DNA from: JAYPHU01 sp964611435
GTDB lineage: Bacteria; Pseudomonadota; Alphaproteobacteria; Rhodospirillales; UBA2165
Direction of reading: 5' to 3'
NCBI GenBank assembly: GCA_964611435.1
Contig: CAZSXT010000001.1
Span: forward strand, 310,001 to 374,000
Length of the DNA stretch: 64,000 bases
The first letter of the stretch is position 1; each line of letters begins with the position of its first letter. The position numbers and the translations under genes are program-made. Of the stretch, positions 7,097 through 15,618 are shown piece by piece. The notes under the pieces are model-generated. The model saw only the letters and a list, made by a program, of their open reading frames with translations, searched no databases and had not been told where the DNA came from.

Positions 7097-7936
7097 CTAT
7101 TCCCCCGGTTGAGGGCTGGTCTGCGCCGCCGGCGCCTGGCCTTTCTTTTCGGCTTCGGCACGGGCCTCCGCTTCATTGATGATCGCGGCTAATTCCTCTG
7201 CGCTCGGCCGTTCCGCCGGGTCGTTGATGAAGCGACCGTATTTCGCATAGTACGTGTCCACTTTGTAGTGCTTGGAAATCACAAACGGCGCGCCTTTGAA
7301 GAAGTCATAAAGCGCAACGATCCCACCCGTCCACATGGTGCGCAGCATGTGCATCTTTTTACGGCTGGCGCGGAGCGTCATCGTGTCGGCGTTTTCATAG
7401 GTGTGGTATTTGGTGCGATCCGCCAGGGCCTCTTTAATCATGCTGGGCGCGGCCCAATTGCAGCGGAAGTGAATTTTGCCGTCAGGCCGGACGATATAAG
7501 CCACATTCGGCATGGCGCCGTATGCGCGGTGGAAATCGCCCTCCAGATTGTCGACCAACACCCGGCGGAATTCGCCATAACGCGGCGCCACCAACCGGGC
7601 AGCCTCCATTTTTTCTTCCATATTTTTGTGCGCGCCCAAACGCTCACCCGGATGAGCTTCGCGCACATAGATCGTCAGCCACGTGACGTCCGGGAACTCG
7701 GCCTGGAGTTCTTTCATGTCCGGGATATTCTTGGTGTACATGGAACAGGTGGAAGACGCCGTTTCAATCATCAACCACTGTCCGGCAAAATCCGATAGCT
7801 TGACGGGCTCTCCGGTTTCCAGATCGGTCAGCGTGAAGTCCTTCAAGTCCTCGCCGGCGCGCGGGCCCATGAACATCTCGAAATTGTAGTCGTTGGGTTT
7901 GAAACGCGTTGAATTGTAGACGGGTTGTTCAGACAT
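7097..7936 (-). CDS. Deiodinase/redoxin-like thioredoxin-fold protein
   Basis: 279 aa. A thioredoxin-fold core (residues about 28-165) has an AhpC-TSA/deiodinase layout: LTDLETGEPVKLSDFAGQWL, then ETASSTCSMYTKNI in place of the active-site loop with a single resolving-type Cys (SxxC), then LTIYVREAHPGE. The YVREAHPGE motif is shared with iodothyronine deiodinases, where selenocysteine occupies the SxxC region. The C-terminal third (about 175-279) is basic and then Ala/Glu-rich and resembles nothing known to me. No signal peptide is seen. Bacterial members are uncharacterised; a thiol peroxidase or reductase role is inference. It is convergent with the psp operon and divergent from arsC. Confidence 0.7.
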   Translation of the reverse strand: MSEQPVYNSTRFKPNDYNFEMFMGPRAGEDLKDFTLTDLETGEPVKLSDFAGQWLMIETASSTCSMYTKNIPDMKELQAEFPDVTWLTIYVREAHPGERLGAHKNMEEKMEAARLVAPRYGEFRRVLVDNLEGDFHRAYGAMPNVAYIVRPDGKIHFRCNWAAPSMIKEALADRTKYHTYENADTMTLRASRKKMHMLRTMWTGGIVALYDFFKGAPFVISKHYKVDTYYAKYGRFINDPAERPSAEELAAIINEAEARAEAEKKGQAPAAQTSPQPGE

Positions 7937-7995
7937 GCATGCCCCCTTTTGTACCCGGTACTCAAGTTCCGGAATATTGCCGTTGATGCCGTCGT

Positions 7996-8012
7996 GCTGC
8001 CAATTCGGCAGC
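7996..8012. repeat. Inverted repeat GCTGCC-N5-GGCAGC between divergent genes
   Basis: A perfect 6-5-6 inverted repeat lies about 60 bases upstream of the redoxin gene, between it and the candidate promoter at 8044-8072. It could be an operator within the leader or a small RNA hairpin. Confidence 0.4.
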
Positions 8013-8043
8013 TTAATGTTTCATTTTGGTATGAATATCCCAA

Positions 8044-8072
8044 AAAGTACCCATGTGTAGGGGGTATATCAA
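8044..8072 (-). promoter_or_regulatory. Candidate sigma-70 promoter of the redoxin gene
   Basis: On the minus strand TTGATA (8067-8072) and TACTTT (8044-8049) are separated by 17 bases. The -35 is good and the -10 weak. It is the best match seen between the two divergent genes. Confidence 0.3.
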
Positions 8073-8187
8073 GAGGCGCGGCTACACACCGGCGTGATGC
8101 GTTAATCGGGCGGGTATGCCTTTGCAGCTTGATCTGCTGTAGCCCTTGGCCATGATAGAGCCAGATCAAGCAAGGGAGATCGGCGCC

Positions 8188-8535
8188 GTGGCCACGACCA
8201 TCTATCACAATCCGAAATGCAGCAAATCCCGCCAGACCCTGGGTATGCTCCAAGAAAAGGGCATTGAGCCCGAGATCATTGAATACCTGAAAACGCCGCC
8301 CGATGCCGCGACTCTCGACGGGCTGCTGACTAAGTTGGGCAGAGAGCCGCGGGAGCTGATGCGTAAAAAAGAAGCGCCGTACAAAGAACTCGGCCTGGAT
8401 GACACTGGGCTCAGCCGCGACGCACTGATCAAGGCGATGATCGAGAACCCCATCCTGATCGAGCGGCCGATCGTCGTGAAGGACGGCGAGGTCCGAGTAG
8501 GCCGCCCGCCGGAAGACGTCCTGGAAATTCTCTAA
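8188..8535 (+). CDS. arsC: ArsC-family arsenate reductase / Spx-like protein
   Basis: 115 aa when started at GTG 8188, which has AAGGGAGA at the right distance; the longer frame from 8146 adds residues not found in the family. The thioredoxin-like fold opens ATTIYHNPKCSKSRQTL, with catalytic Cys in NPKCSKSR, the arsenate reductase signature. The three substrate Arg region is seen near RELMRKKE and NPILIERPIVV. Glutaredoxin-linked ArsC reduces arsenate to arsenite. No arsenite pump or ArsR lies nearby, so a house-keeping member of the family is equally possible. Confidence 0.85.
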   Translation: MATTIYHNPKCSKSRQTLGMLQEKGIEPEIIEYLKTPPDAATLDGLLTKLGREPRELMRKKEAPYKELGLDDTGLSRDALIKAMIENPILIERPIVVKDGEVRVGRPPEDVLEIL

Positions 8536-8560
8536 CGCACAAGCCTGAGGGAGGCATATC

Positions 8561-10261
8561 ATGGCCGATCAAAAACTCCGGTCCGACATCACCAAACGTG
8601 GTCTGGACCGCACGCCACACCGGGCCTTCATGCGCGCCATGGGTATCGATGATGAAGCGATGGACAAGCCCTTTGTCGGTGTGGTGACCACCGCCGGCGA
8701 GATGACGCCCTGCAACATGAATTTGGAACCCCAGGCCGGCGCCGCCAAGGACGGCGTGCTGAAAGCCGGCGGCACGCCCAGGGAGTTCACCACCATCACC
8801 GTTTCCGACGGCATCTCTATGAACCATCAGGGGATGAAGTTCTCCCTCGTGTCCCGGGAGGTGATTGCCGATAGCGTGGAGCTGGTGGTGCGCGGCCACG
8901 CCTATGACGGGATCGTCGGCATCGGCGGCTGCGACAAGAACCTGCCGGGCATCATGATGGGCATGGTCCGCTGCAATGTGCCCTCCGTCTTTGTGTTCGG
9001 CGGCAGCGCACTGCCAGGCCGCTGGCGGGATAAGGATGTCAGCGTGCTGGACGCGTTTGAAGGAGTCGGTGCGGTCCTAACCAAGGAAATGACCGAGGAG
9101 GAACTGGATGAGTTGGAGCGGGTGTGCCTGCCGACCACCGGATCCTGCGCCGGGCAATTTACGGCCAACACCATGGGCATGGTGTCGGAAGCACTTGGCT
9201 TGGCGCCCTTGGGGTCTTCCATGATCCCTAATGTTTATGACGAGCGCCAGACCATGGCGGACAAGGCCGGTCGCATCGTGATGGACGCGATCCGCAATGG
9301 CGGACCGCTGCCCCGTGATCTGGTCACCCGGGAAAGTCTGGAGAACGCGGCGGCTGTTGTGGCCGCCACCGGCGGGTCCACGAATGCGGGGCTGCACCTG
9401 CCGGCCATTGCGCACGAAGCGGGCATTCGGTTCACGTTGGAAGACGTGGCGGAAGTGTTTCAGCGCACGCCCCACATCGCCAGCCTGCGGCCGGGCGGAC
9501 TCTATCACGCCAAGGACATGTTTGAGGTCGGCGGCGTGCCGGTGATCCTGAAAGAACTGCTGAAGGGTGGGCATCTGCATGGCGATTGCCTGACGGTGGA
9601 TGGCAAGCGGTTGGAAGACGCCGTCGCCGATGCGCCGGAGCCGGACGGTCACGTGGTGATGACGGAGGCCGACGCCATCTCGCCGACGGGCGGCTTAATC
9701 GTGCTAAAGGGAAATCTGTGCCCGGACGGCGCGTTGCTCAAAGTGGCGGGGCTCAAGAATCTGGTGCATGAGGGGCCGGCGCTGGTGTTCGAAAACGAAG
9801 AGGAATGCTCGGATGTCATTCTCAAAAAGGACTACGAGGCCGGCGCGGTGATTGTCATCCGCAACGAAGGCCCCAAAGGTGGGCCCGGCATGCGGGAGAT
9901 GCTGGGCGTGACCGCCCTGATCTACGGCCAAGGGATGGGCGAGAAGGTGGCGCTGCTAACCGACGGCCGGTTTTCCGGTGCGACTCGGGGCATGTGTATC
10001 GGCTACGCCAGTCCGGAGGCCGCCGACGGTGGACCGATCGGCCTCATTCAAACCGGCGACATCATTCGGATCGACGCCAAGGAAGGGACCATCAGCGTCA
10101 ATCTGAGCGATGACGAGTTGGCGGAACGGCGCAAGGTTTGGAATGCGCCAGATTATACCAAACTTGCTGGCGCGTTGCAGAAATATGCGGCGTCTGTGGG
10201 GCCGGCTAACCTGGGCGCGGTAACCCATGCGGGCAACGTTCAATGGGCCCGCGAGGAGTAG
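8561..10261 (+). CDS. ilvD: Dihydroxy-acid dehydratase
   Basis: 566 aa, standard for the IlvD/Edd family. The iron-sulfur cluster cysteines are visible in EMTPCNMN, GIGGCDKN and TTGSCAGQF, and the conserved GDGRFSG-type motif appears as TDGRFSGATRG near residue 465. The enzyme dehydrates 2,3-dihydroxy-isovalerate and -methylvalerate to the 2-oxo acids of valine and isoleucine synthesis. IlvD is favoured over sugar-acid dehydratases (Edd, XylD) because the length and start (RSDITKRGLDRTPHRAF) fit, though these families are close. GGGAGG precedes the start. The next gene starts 1 base after the stop. Confidence 0.88.
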   Translation: MADQKLRSDITKRGLDRTPHRAFMRAMGIDDEAMDKPFVGVVTTAGEMTPCNMNLEPQAGAAKDGVLKAGGTPREFTTITVSDGISMNHQGMKFSLVSREVIADSVELVVRGHAYDGIVGIGGCDKNLPGIMMGMVRCNVPSVFVFGGSALPGRWRDKDVSVLDAFEGVGAVLTKEMTEEELDELERVCLPTTGSCAGQFTANTMGMVSEALGLAPLGSSMIPNVYDERQTMADKAGRIVMDAIRNGGPLPRDLVTRESLENAAAVVAATGGSTNAGLHLPAIAHEAGIRFTLEDVAEVFQRTPHIASLRPGGLYHAKDMFEVGGVPVILKELLKGGHLHGDCLTVDGKRLEDAVADAPEPDGHVVMTEADAISPTGGLIVLKGNLCPDGALLKVAGLKNLVHEGPALVFENEEECSDVILKKDYEAGAVIVIRNEGPKGGPGMREMLGVTALIYGQGMGEKVALLTDGRFSGATRGMCIGYASPEAADGGPIGLIQTGDIIRIDAKEGTISVNLSDDELAERRKVWNAPDYTKLAGALQKYAASVGPANLGAVTHAGNVQWAREE

Positions 10262-10262
10262 G

Positions 10263-11144
10263 GTGAACGACCTCAAACCCAAGCTAGGGTATGTCGGCAC
10301 CGGCCTGATGGGCGGGCCGATGACCTTGCGGCTACTGGCGGCCGGATATGAGGTCGCCGTCTGGAACCGGACCCGGGAAAAAATCCTGCCCTTATTGGAG
10401 GCCGGTGCGTCGGAGGCAGATGGTCCCGTTGACGTCGCATCGCAAGCCGACATCGTGATGATGTGCCTGACCGACGCCAAGGCGGTGGAGCAGGTGGTTT
10501 TCGGGGCTGGCGGCGTGGCCTCCGGCGGCGCCTCGGGAAAGTTGCTCGTGGATTTTTCCAGCATGCGGCCAGACACGACACGGGAGTTCGAGGCGCGGTT
10601 GAGATCAGAGGCCGGCATGGGCTGGATCGACGCCCCGGTTTCCGGTGGCGTGAAGGGCGCGGAAGAGGGGACGCTGGCGATCCTCGCCGGCGGCGACGCG
10701 GACGAGATTGAGCGAGTCCGGCCGGTCCTGGCGCATCTGAGTCAGCGGGTGACCCATATGGGGCCGAGCGGGGCCGGGCAGGTCACCAAGCTTTGTAATC
10801 AAGTGATCGTCGGGGCAAATCTGGCGACCATTGCTGAGGCGATTAGCCTGGCAGAAAAGGCGGGCGTCGATGCCACGCAGCTGGCCGAAGCTCTGACCGG
10901 CGGGTTCGGGGATTCCATCCCGTTGCAGATTTTCGGGCCGCGCTACGCCAATCGGCAATACGAGCCGTTCCTGGGGCACGTGTTCACGATGCTCAAGGAT
11001 CTGGACACCGCGCTTGATCTGGGTGACGCCAGCGCGGCCGATTTACCCATGGCGACGAAGGCGGCTGAGTTGCTGCGCCGCGCCGAAGAGAAGGGCTGGG
11101 CGGAAGAGGACATTACCCGGGTTATTGAGTTGTTTGAGACCTAG
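10263..11144 (+). CDS. 3-hydroxyisobutyrate/tartronate-semialdehyde reductase-family dehydrogenase
   Basis: 293 aa from GTG 10263, which sits behind GAGGAG; the longer frame from 10227 would overlap ilvD and lacks a site. The N-terminal GYVGTGLMGGPM is the NAD(P)-binding signature of beta-hydroxyacid dehydrogenases. It is followed by FSSMRPDTTREF, the catalytic-domain signature DAPVSGGVKGAEEGTL and the catalytic-Lys region GAGQVTKLCNQ. Family members act on 3-hydroxyisobutyrate, tartronate semialdehyde or succinic semialdehyde. Coupling to ilvD suggests a hydroxy-acid role but does not decide the substrate. Confidence 0.85.
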   Translation: MNDLKPKLGYVGTGLMGGPMTLRLLAAGYEVAVWNRTREKILPLLEAGASEADGPVDVASQADIVMMCLTDAKAVEQVVFGAGGVASGGASGKLLVDFSSMRPDTTREFEARLRSEAGMGWIDAPVSGGVKGAEEGTLAILAGGDADEIERVRPVLAHLSQRVTHMGPSGAGQVTKLCNQVIVGANLATIAEAISLAEKAGVDATQLAEALTGGFGDSIPLQIFGPRYANRQYEPFLGHVFTMLKDLDTALDLGDASAADLPMATKAAELLRRAEEKGWAEEDITRVIELFET

Positions 11145-11275
11145 GCGGCAATCTTGTGGATTCGCCGCTTGTATTGGTGGTGAAGACCGCTATCTCAGCC
11201 AAATTTTGCGCTGAAACCGGCGAAAAACGCTCCCGATTCAACATTGGTTAAGACTCCTTCGCCTAAAATGCGCGA

Positions 11276-11295
11276 AATCGGCTAGAATACCGATT
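11276..11295. repeat. Inverted repeat AATCGG-N8-CCGATT upstream of the glycan operon
   Basis: A perfect 6-8-6 inverted repeat lies 38 bases before the first gene of the operon starting at 11334, overlapping a possible -10 (TAGAAT at 11283-11288). Its position suits an operator for the whole operon. No regulator gene is adjacent. Confidence 0.4.
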
Positions 11296-11333
11296 AATGA
11301 TTAATCCCGAAAAATGGGAAAAGGAGAGCCTGA

Positions 11334-12827
11334 ATGGCTAACGGTGTGGATGTCCTGTTCATCAACCCTGGTGACAGAAAGCAAATCTATCAGGATTTAG
11401 GCGACGAATTTTCGGCCATCGAGCCGCCGGTCTTTGCCGGGCTGTTCGCCACTTATCTCAGGCAAAAAGGCCATAGCGTCGCGATCTATGACGCGCCGGC
11501 CATGATGGCGAGTGCGGATGAAGTCGCGCGCGTGGCGACCGAGGATTTCGATGCGAAGATCATCTGCATCGTGGTCTACGGCTTCCAGCCCTCGGCTTCG
11601 ACCCAGAACATGACGGCGGCCGGGGATATTGCCCGCAAGATCAAAGATGCCGGCACCGGCGCCAAGGTCATGATTACCGGCACCCATCCGGCGGCGCTGC
11701 CGAAGAAGACCATGGAAGAGGAATCCGTGGACTTTGTCGTCGATCTGGAAGGGCCTGTGACCATTTACAAAACGCTGCAGGCGTTGAACGCAGGCTGGAC
11801 TGAATTCGCTGATATTCCCAGCCTGTGGTGGCGCAGCGGCAGCGAGATCATCGCGCCGCGCGCGGCGGAACCGCTGTTGAACGATCTGGATCACGAAATG
11901 CCGGGCATCGCTTGGGATTTGCTGCCCATGGACAAGTATCGGGCGCACAACTGGCACAGTTTTGACCATATTCACGAACGTTCGCCTTATGCGTCGATCC
12001 ACACCAGCCTGGGTTGCCCGTACAAGTGCAGCTTCTGCTGTATCAATTCGCCGTTTGGCAAATCGTCCTACCGGATGTGGAGCCCGGAATGCGTGATCCG
12101 GGAAATTGACCATCTTGTCGAGACCTATGGGGTCAAAAATATCAAATTTGTCGATGAAATGTTCGTGCTCAACAAGCGCCATGTCATGGGCTTGTGTGAC
12201 CTTTTGAGGGAGCGGGACTATGACGTGAATATCTGGGCCTACGCCCGGGTGGACACGGTGCAGGACGAGTTTCTGGATAACCTGAAGGCGGCCGGTATCA
12301 ATTGGCTGTGCCTGGGCATCGAGAGTGGTAGCACTCATGTGCGCGACGGCGCGCATAAGGTCTATGGCAACGATGATATCATCGACGTGGCTCGCCGCAT
12401 TCAAGACGCCGGCATCTATATCATCGGCAACTACATCTTTGGATTGCCCGACGACAACAAAGAGCGAATGCAGGCGACGTTCGACTTGGCCCTCGAATTG
12501 AACTGCGAGTTTGCCAACTTCTATTCTGCGATGGCCTATCCGGGATCGGATCTTTACGACATGGCGATCCATGACGGTATAGAATTGCCGGATACCTGGA
12601 AGGATTTTTCCCAGCATGGCTACAACGCCAAGCCGCTAAGCAATCAATTCTGCAGCGCAGCGGAGATTCTGGAATTCCGGGATAAGGCGTTCGATACGTA
12701 TTTCACTCACCAGCCCTATCTGGACATGGTGAAGCAGAAATTCGGCCAGGATGTGGTCGACCATATCAATCGCATGGTCTCCATTCCGCTGAGCCGGAAG
12801 TTATTGGAAGAGCGGACAGCGGCTTAA
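11334..12827 (+). CDS. B12-binding-domain radical SAM enzyme
   Basis: 497 aa. An N-terminal Rossmann-like cobalamin-binding-type domain (about residues 5-160, with VYGFQPSAS and MITGTHPAALP) precedes a radical SAM domain with C228-x3-C232-x2-C235 (GCPYKCSFC). Further SAM-domain marks are KFVDEMF, GIESGS and GNYIFGLPDD. No DxHxxG cobalamin-ligand motif is visible, as in several BchE/P-methylase relatives. Enzymes of this class methylate, epimerise or rearrange unactivated carbons. It heads a + strand operon of sugar genes, with AAGGAGAG before the start, so a modified sugar or lipid precursor is its likely substrate. Confidence 0.82.
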   Translation: MANGVDVLFINPGDRKQIYQDLGDEFSAIEPPVFAGLFATYLRQKGHSVAIYDAPAMMASADEVARVATEDFDAKIICIVVYGFQPSASTQNMTAAGDIARKIKDAGTGAKVMITGTHPAALPKKTMEEESVDFVVDLEGPVTIYKTLQALNAGWTEFADIPSLWWRSGSEIIAPRAAEPLLNDLDHEMPGIAWDLLPMDKYRAHNWHSFDHIHERSPYASIHTSLGCPYKCSFCCINSPFGKSSYRMWSPECVIREIDHLVETYGVKNIKFVDEMFVLNKRHVMGLCDLLRERDYDVNIWAYARVDTVQDEFLDNLKAAGINWLCLGIESGSTHVRDGAHKVYGNDDIIDVARRIQDAGIYIIGNYIFGLPDDNKERMQATFDLALELNCEFANFYSAMAYPGSDLYDMAIHDGIELPDTWKDFSQHGYNAKPLSNQFCSAAEILEFRDKAFDTYFTHQPYLDMVKQKFGQDVVDHINRMVSIPLSRKLLEERTAA

Positions 12828-12851
12828 CGACTGTCCGTCTAGAACGGGAAG

Positions 12852-13685
12852 ATGAGCGTGAAGATAAACGACCTTGAAGACAAGGCGCTGTGGTTGCGCC
12901 GCGCGTTATGGGATATGGTCATGCGGCAGCGCAAGGGCCATATCCCTTCCACTTACTCTTGCACCGAAATCATGGTCTCCCTTTATTACGGCGGCGTGGC
13001 CAAGGTGACCCCGGACAATCCTGATGATCCAAACCGCGACCGGATTATCGTGTCCAAAGGGCATGCCGCAATGGTGCAGTATCCGATCCTCGCCGATCTC
13101 GGCTATTTCGACGAAAGCGAGCTGGAGCGCTTTACCGAGCCCGGTGGCTTGCTGGGCATGTATGCGGATTTCCGAATTCCCGGCATCGAAGGAATTTCCG
13201 GTTCTCTCGGCCACGGTGTTGGCATGGGCGCCGGCTTTGCCCTGGCTGCCCGTCAGGATGGCCGCGACTACAAGACTTTCGTCATCGTCGGCGACGGCGA
13301 ATGCTACGAAGGGTCTATTTGGGAATCGGCCATGTTTGCCGCCCATCATAAGCTCGATAATCTAGTGACGATCGTAGACCGGAATGAGCTCTGCATCCTC
13401 GGCAAGACGGAGGATTTGCTGGAATTGGGCGATATGGAAGCCAAGTGGCAAAGCTTCGGTTGGGAAACGGTGGCCGTTGATGGTCATTCTTTTGACGAAC
13501 TGATGTCCGCCTTCGGCAAGATGGGTAAGACCAACGGCAAGCCCCTGGCCATCATCGCCAACACGTTGAAGGGCAAGGGTATTTCCTTCATGGAAGGCCG
13601 GTCCGAATGGCACAACCGAATGCCGAACGACGAGTTGATGGCGCAAGGCCGGCGCGACCTCGGCCTCGACGTGGCGGAGGCCTAG
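12852..13685 (+). CDS. Split transketolase, N-terminal (TPP-binding) subunit, first copy
   Basis: 277 aa. It has the thiamine-diphosphate motif GDGECYEGSIWESAM...VDRN (about residues 148-180), substrate loop SCTEIMVSLYYGG, and the KGHAAMVQYP and GSLGHGVGMGAG motifs of the transketolase pyrophosphate domain. The pyrimidine domain is encoded separately by the next gene, which starts immediately after the stop. Split transketolases transfer two-carbon ketol units and are common in secondary-metabolite and surface-sugar clusters as well as in pentose metabolism. The radical SAM gene ends 24 bases upstream. Confidence 0.88.
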   Translation: MSVKINDLEDKALWLRRALWDMVMRQRKGHIPSTYSCTEIMVSLYYGGVAKVTPDNPDDPNRDRIIVSKGHAAMVQYPILADLGYFDESELERFTEPGGLLGMYADFRIPGIEGISGSLGHGVGMGAGFALAARQDGRDYKTFVIVGDGECYEGSIWESAMFAAHHKLDNLVTIVDRNELCILGKTEDLLELGDMEAKWQSFGWETVAVDGHSFDELMSAFGKMGKTNGKPLAIIANTLKGKGISFMEGRSEWHNRMPNDELMAQGRRDLGLDVAEA

Positions 13686-14660
13686 ATGGACATGCAAGTG
13701 AACCCCGTCATGACCGAAACGCCCAAGCCCAAATTGATGCGGGATGCGGTCATCGACACGATTTACGCGGCGGCGCAGAAGGATAAAGACATTCTGTTCA
13801 TTAGCGCCGACTTGGGCGCGGCGGCGCTGGACGATTTTCGCAAAGACCTACCGGGACAGTTTATCCACGCCGGCATTTCCGAGCAGAACATGGTCGATCT
13901 GGCGTCCGGCTTGGCGCTGTCGGGCAAAAAGGTGTTTCTCTACGCCATGGCGCCGTTCATCACGGCCCGTTGCTACGAGCAGGTGAAGTGCGTGATCGCG
14001 TCAATGAATCTGCCGGTTACCATGATCGCGGTGGGGGTGGGGTTGGGCTACGACCATGCGACGCTGACCCACTTTACGCCGGAAGACATCGCCTGCATGC
14101 GGGCGCTTAACGGCATTGAGGTGCTGAGCCCGTCGGACGAGGAATCCGCGGCCGCGATCGCCACCCTGGCAATTGAGCAGCCGGCATTCCGCTATCTGAG
14201 GCTGGAACGCAATCCGCAGCCGCCGATCTACAATGGCGGATTTAGCGAGGCAATGGGTGACGGCATGTGCGAAATGGCCGCGGGCAAGGATGTCGCCATC
14301 ATCGCCTGCGGCTACATGACCCACAAAGCGTTGAAAGCTTGTAACATGTTGGCAGAGCAGGGCGTTTCCGCCGGTGTGATTGATCTGTTCCGGTTGAAAA
14401 AGATTGATGGCGCGAAGTTGGCAAGGTTGGTCAGCGGATACAAATCTGTCCTCACCGTAGAGGAACAGCTTTTGGAAGGCGGTATGGGCAGTGCTGTGGC
14501 CGAGGTCCTGATCGACGAAGGCGCAATGCCGCGCATGAAAAGGCTAGGCCTCAAAGACGGGTTCGAGATCGTCAACGGCGACCGCGATACGCTGCATGAT
14601 CATTACGGTATTGATACGCGGCACATTGCGGAGGCCGCCCTGGCGCTCGCCAAGGGCTAG
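13686..14660 (+). CDS. Split transketolase, C-terminal subunit, first copy
   Basis: 324 aa, starting on the base after the stop of the N-terminal subunit. It contains the transketolase pyrimidine domain: ISADLGAAALDDF, then the catalytic Glu region FIHAGISEQNMVDLASGLA, PFITARCYEQVK, and a C-terminal domain with VEEQLLEGGMGSAVAEVL. Together with the preceding gene it makes a complete TPP enzyme. An operon with sugar-nucleotide genes points to a dedicated biosynthetic use rather than the pentose cycle (inference). Confidence 0.88.
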   Translation: MDMQVNPVMTETPKPKLMRDAVIDTIYAAAQKDKDILFISADLGAAALDDFRKDLPGQFIHAGISEQNMVDLASGLALSGKKVFLYAMAPFITARCYEQVKCVIASMNLPVTMIAVGVGLGYDHATLTHFTPEDIACMRALNGIEVLSPSDEESAAAIATLAIEQPAFRYLRLERNPQPPIYNGGFSEAMGDGMCEMAAGKDVAIIACGYMTHKALKACNMLAEQGVSAGVIDLFRLKKIDGAKLARLVSGYKSVLTVEEQLLEGGMGSAVAEVLIDEGAMPRMKRLGLKDGFEIVNGDRDTLHDHYGIDTRHIAEAALALAKG

Positions 14661-14665
14661 ACCGT

Positions 14666-15598
14666 ATGGCCGATCCCGTTATCAAGGTCACCTCCAAGAG
14701 TTTTTCAGCTCATCCGGTGCTGCGGGCAGAGCTGCTGGAGAAATTTCCCAACACGGAATTCAACGAGAACGGTGTGATCTACACCGAAGACATGGTCGCC
14801 GACTATTTCCAAGGCGCCGACGGGGCCGTGGTCGGGCTTGAGCCGATTACGGCGTCCGTGCTGGACCGCTGTTCCGGTCTGAAGATCGTCGCCAAGTACG
14901 GCGTCGGTCTCGACAGTGTGGATCAGCAGGCCTGCGCCGACCGGCAGGTCAAAATCGGTTGGACCGGCGGTGTGAACCGTCGCGGTGTCGCCGAAATGGC
15001 GCTTTGTTACATGATCGGGTTGGCGCGGCACGTTTTTCTTTCCGCACGACATTTGCGCGATAATGACGACTGGAACAAAATCGGCGGGTTCGATCTGAGC
15101 GGTAAAACCGTGGGCATCATCGGCGTCGGGTATATCGGCAAGGAAGTGATCTCCCTATTAAAGCCGTTCGGCTGCACGATCCTGGTGAACGATGTGATTG
15201 ATCAGGCGGACTATTACGCCGAGGCGGGCGTTACAGAGGTGTCCAAGGAGGAGCTGTTGGCGCAATCCGATATTGTCACTGTGCATACGCCCTTGGATGA
15301 TGAGACCCGTCATATGTTCAACTCGGAAACTATCGGCGCCATGAAGCCGACCGCCTATTTGATCAATGTGGCGCGTGGCCCCATTGTTGAGCAGCAGGCG
15401 ATCAAAAAGGCCCTGATGGACAACGTCATCGCCGGCGCCGCGCTGGACGTGTTCGAAGCGGAACCTTGCGACGATAAAGAGTTCTTGACCCTGCCGAACC
15501 TGATTTGCACGCCGCATACGGGCGGTTCCTCGGCGGAGTCCATTCTTGCCATGGGGCGCTCAGCCATCGGTCATTTAGATAGTTATTTCAACGGGTAA
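14666..15598 (+). CDS. D-isomer-specific 2-hydroxyacid dehydrogenase (phosphoglycerate-dehydrogenase-like)
   Basis: 310 aa. The NAD domain has GIIGVGYIGKEVISLLKPFG, the catalytic Arg is in INVARGPIVEQ, the Glu in VFEAEPCDD and the catalytic His in CTPHTGGSS, the full triad of the family. The C-terminal ACT domain of biosynthetic SerA is absent. It may oxidise or reduce a hydroxy-acid intermediate of the local sugar pathway. Its start has AAGGG 9 bases upstream. Confidence 0.85.
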   Translation: MADPVIKVTSKSFSAHPVLRAELLEKFPNTEFNENGVIYTEDMVADYFQGADGAVVGLEPITASVLDRCSGLKIVAKYGVGLDSVDQQACADRQVKIGWTGGVNRRGVAEMALCYMIGLARHVFLSARHLRDNDDWNKIGGFDLSGKTVGIIGVGYIGKEVISLLKPFGCTILVNDVIDQADYYAEAGVTEVSKEELLAQSDIVTVHTPLDDETRHMFNSETIGAMKPTAYLINVARGPIVEQQAIKKALMDNVIAGAALDVFEAEPCDDKEFLTLPNLICTPHTGGSSAESILAMGRSAIGHLDSYFNG

Positions 15599-15618
15599 TG
15601 GTGCATAGTTAAGATGGG

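Noticed and set aside
7996..8012. Intrinsic terminator
   Set aside because: The repeat lies between divergent genes and has no convincing T-run.
11397..12617. A 406-aa open frame antisense to the radical SAM gene
   Set aside because: It mirrors the codon periodicity of a well-supported gene, has no recognisable motifs and lacks a ribosome-binding site.
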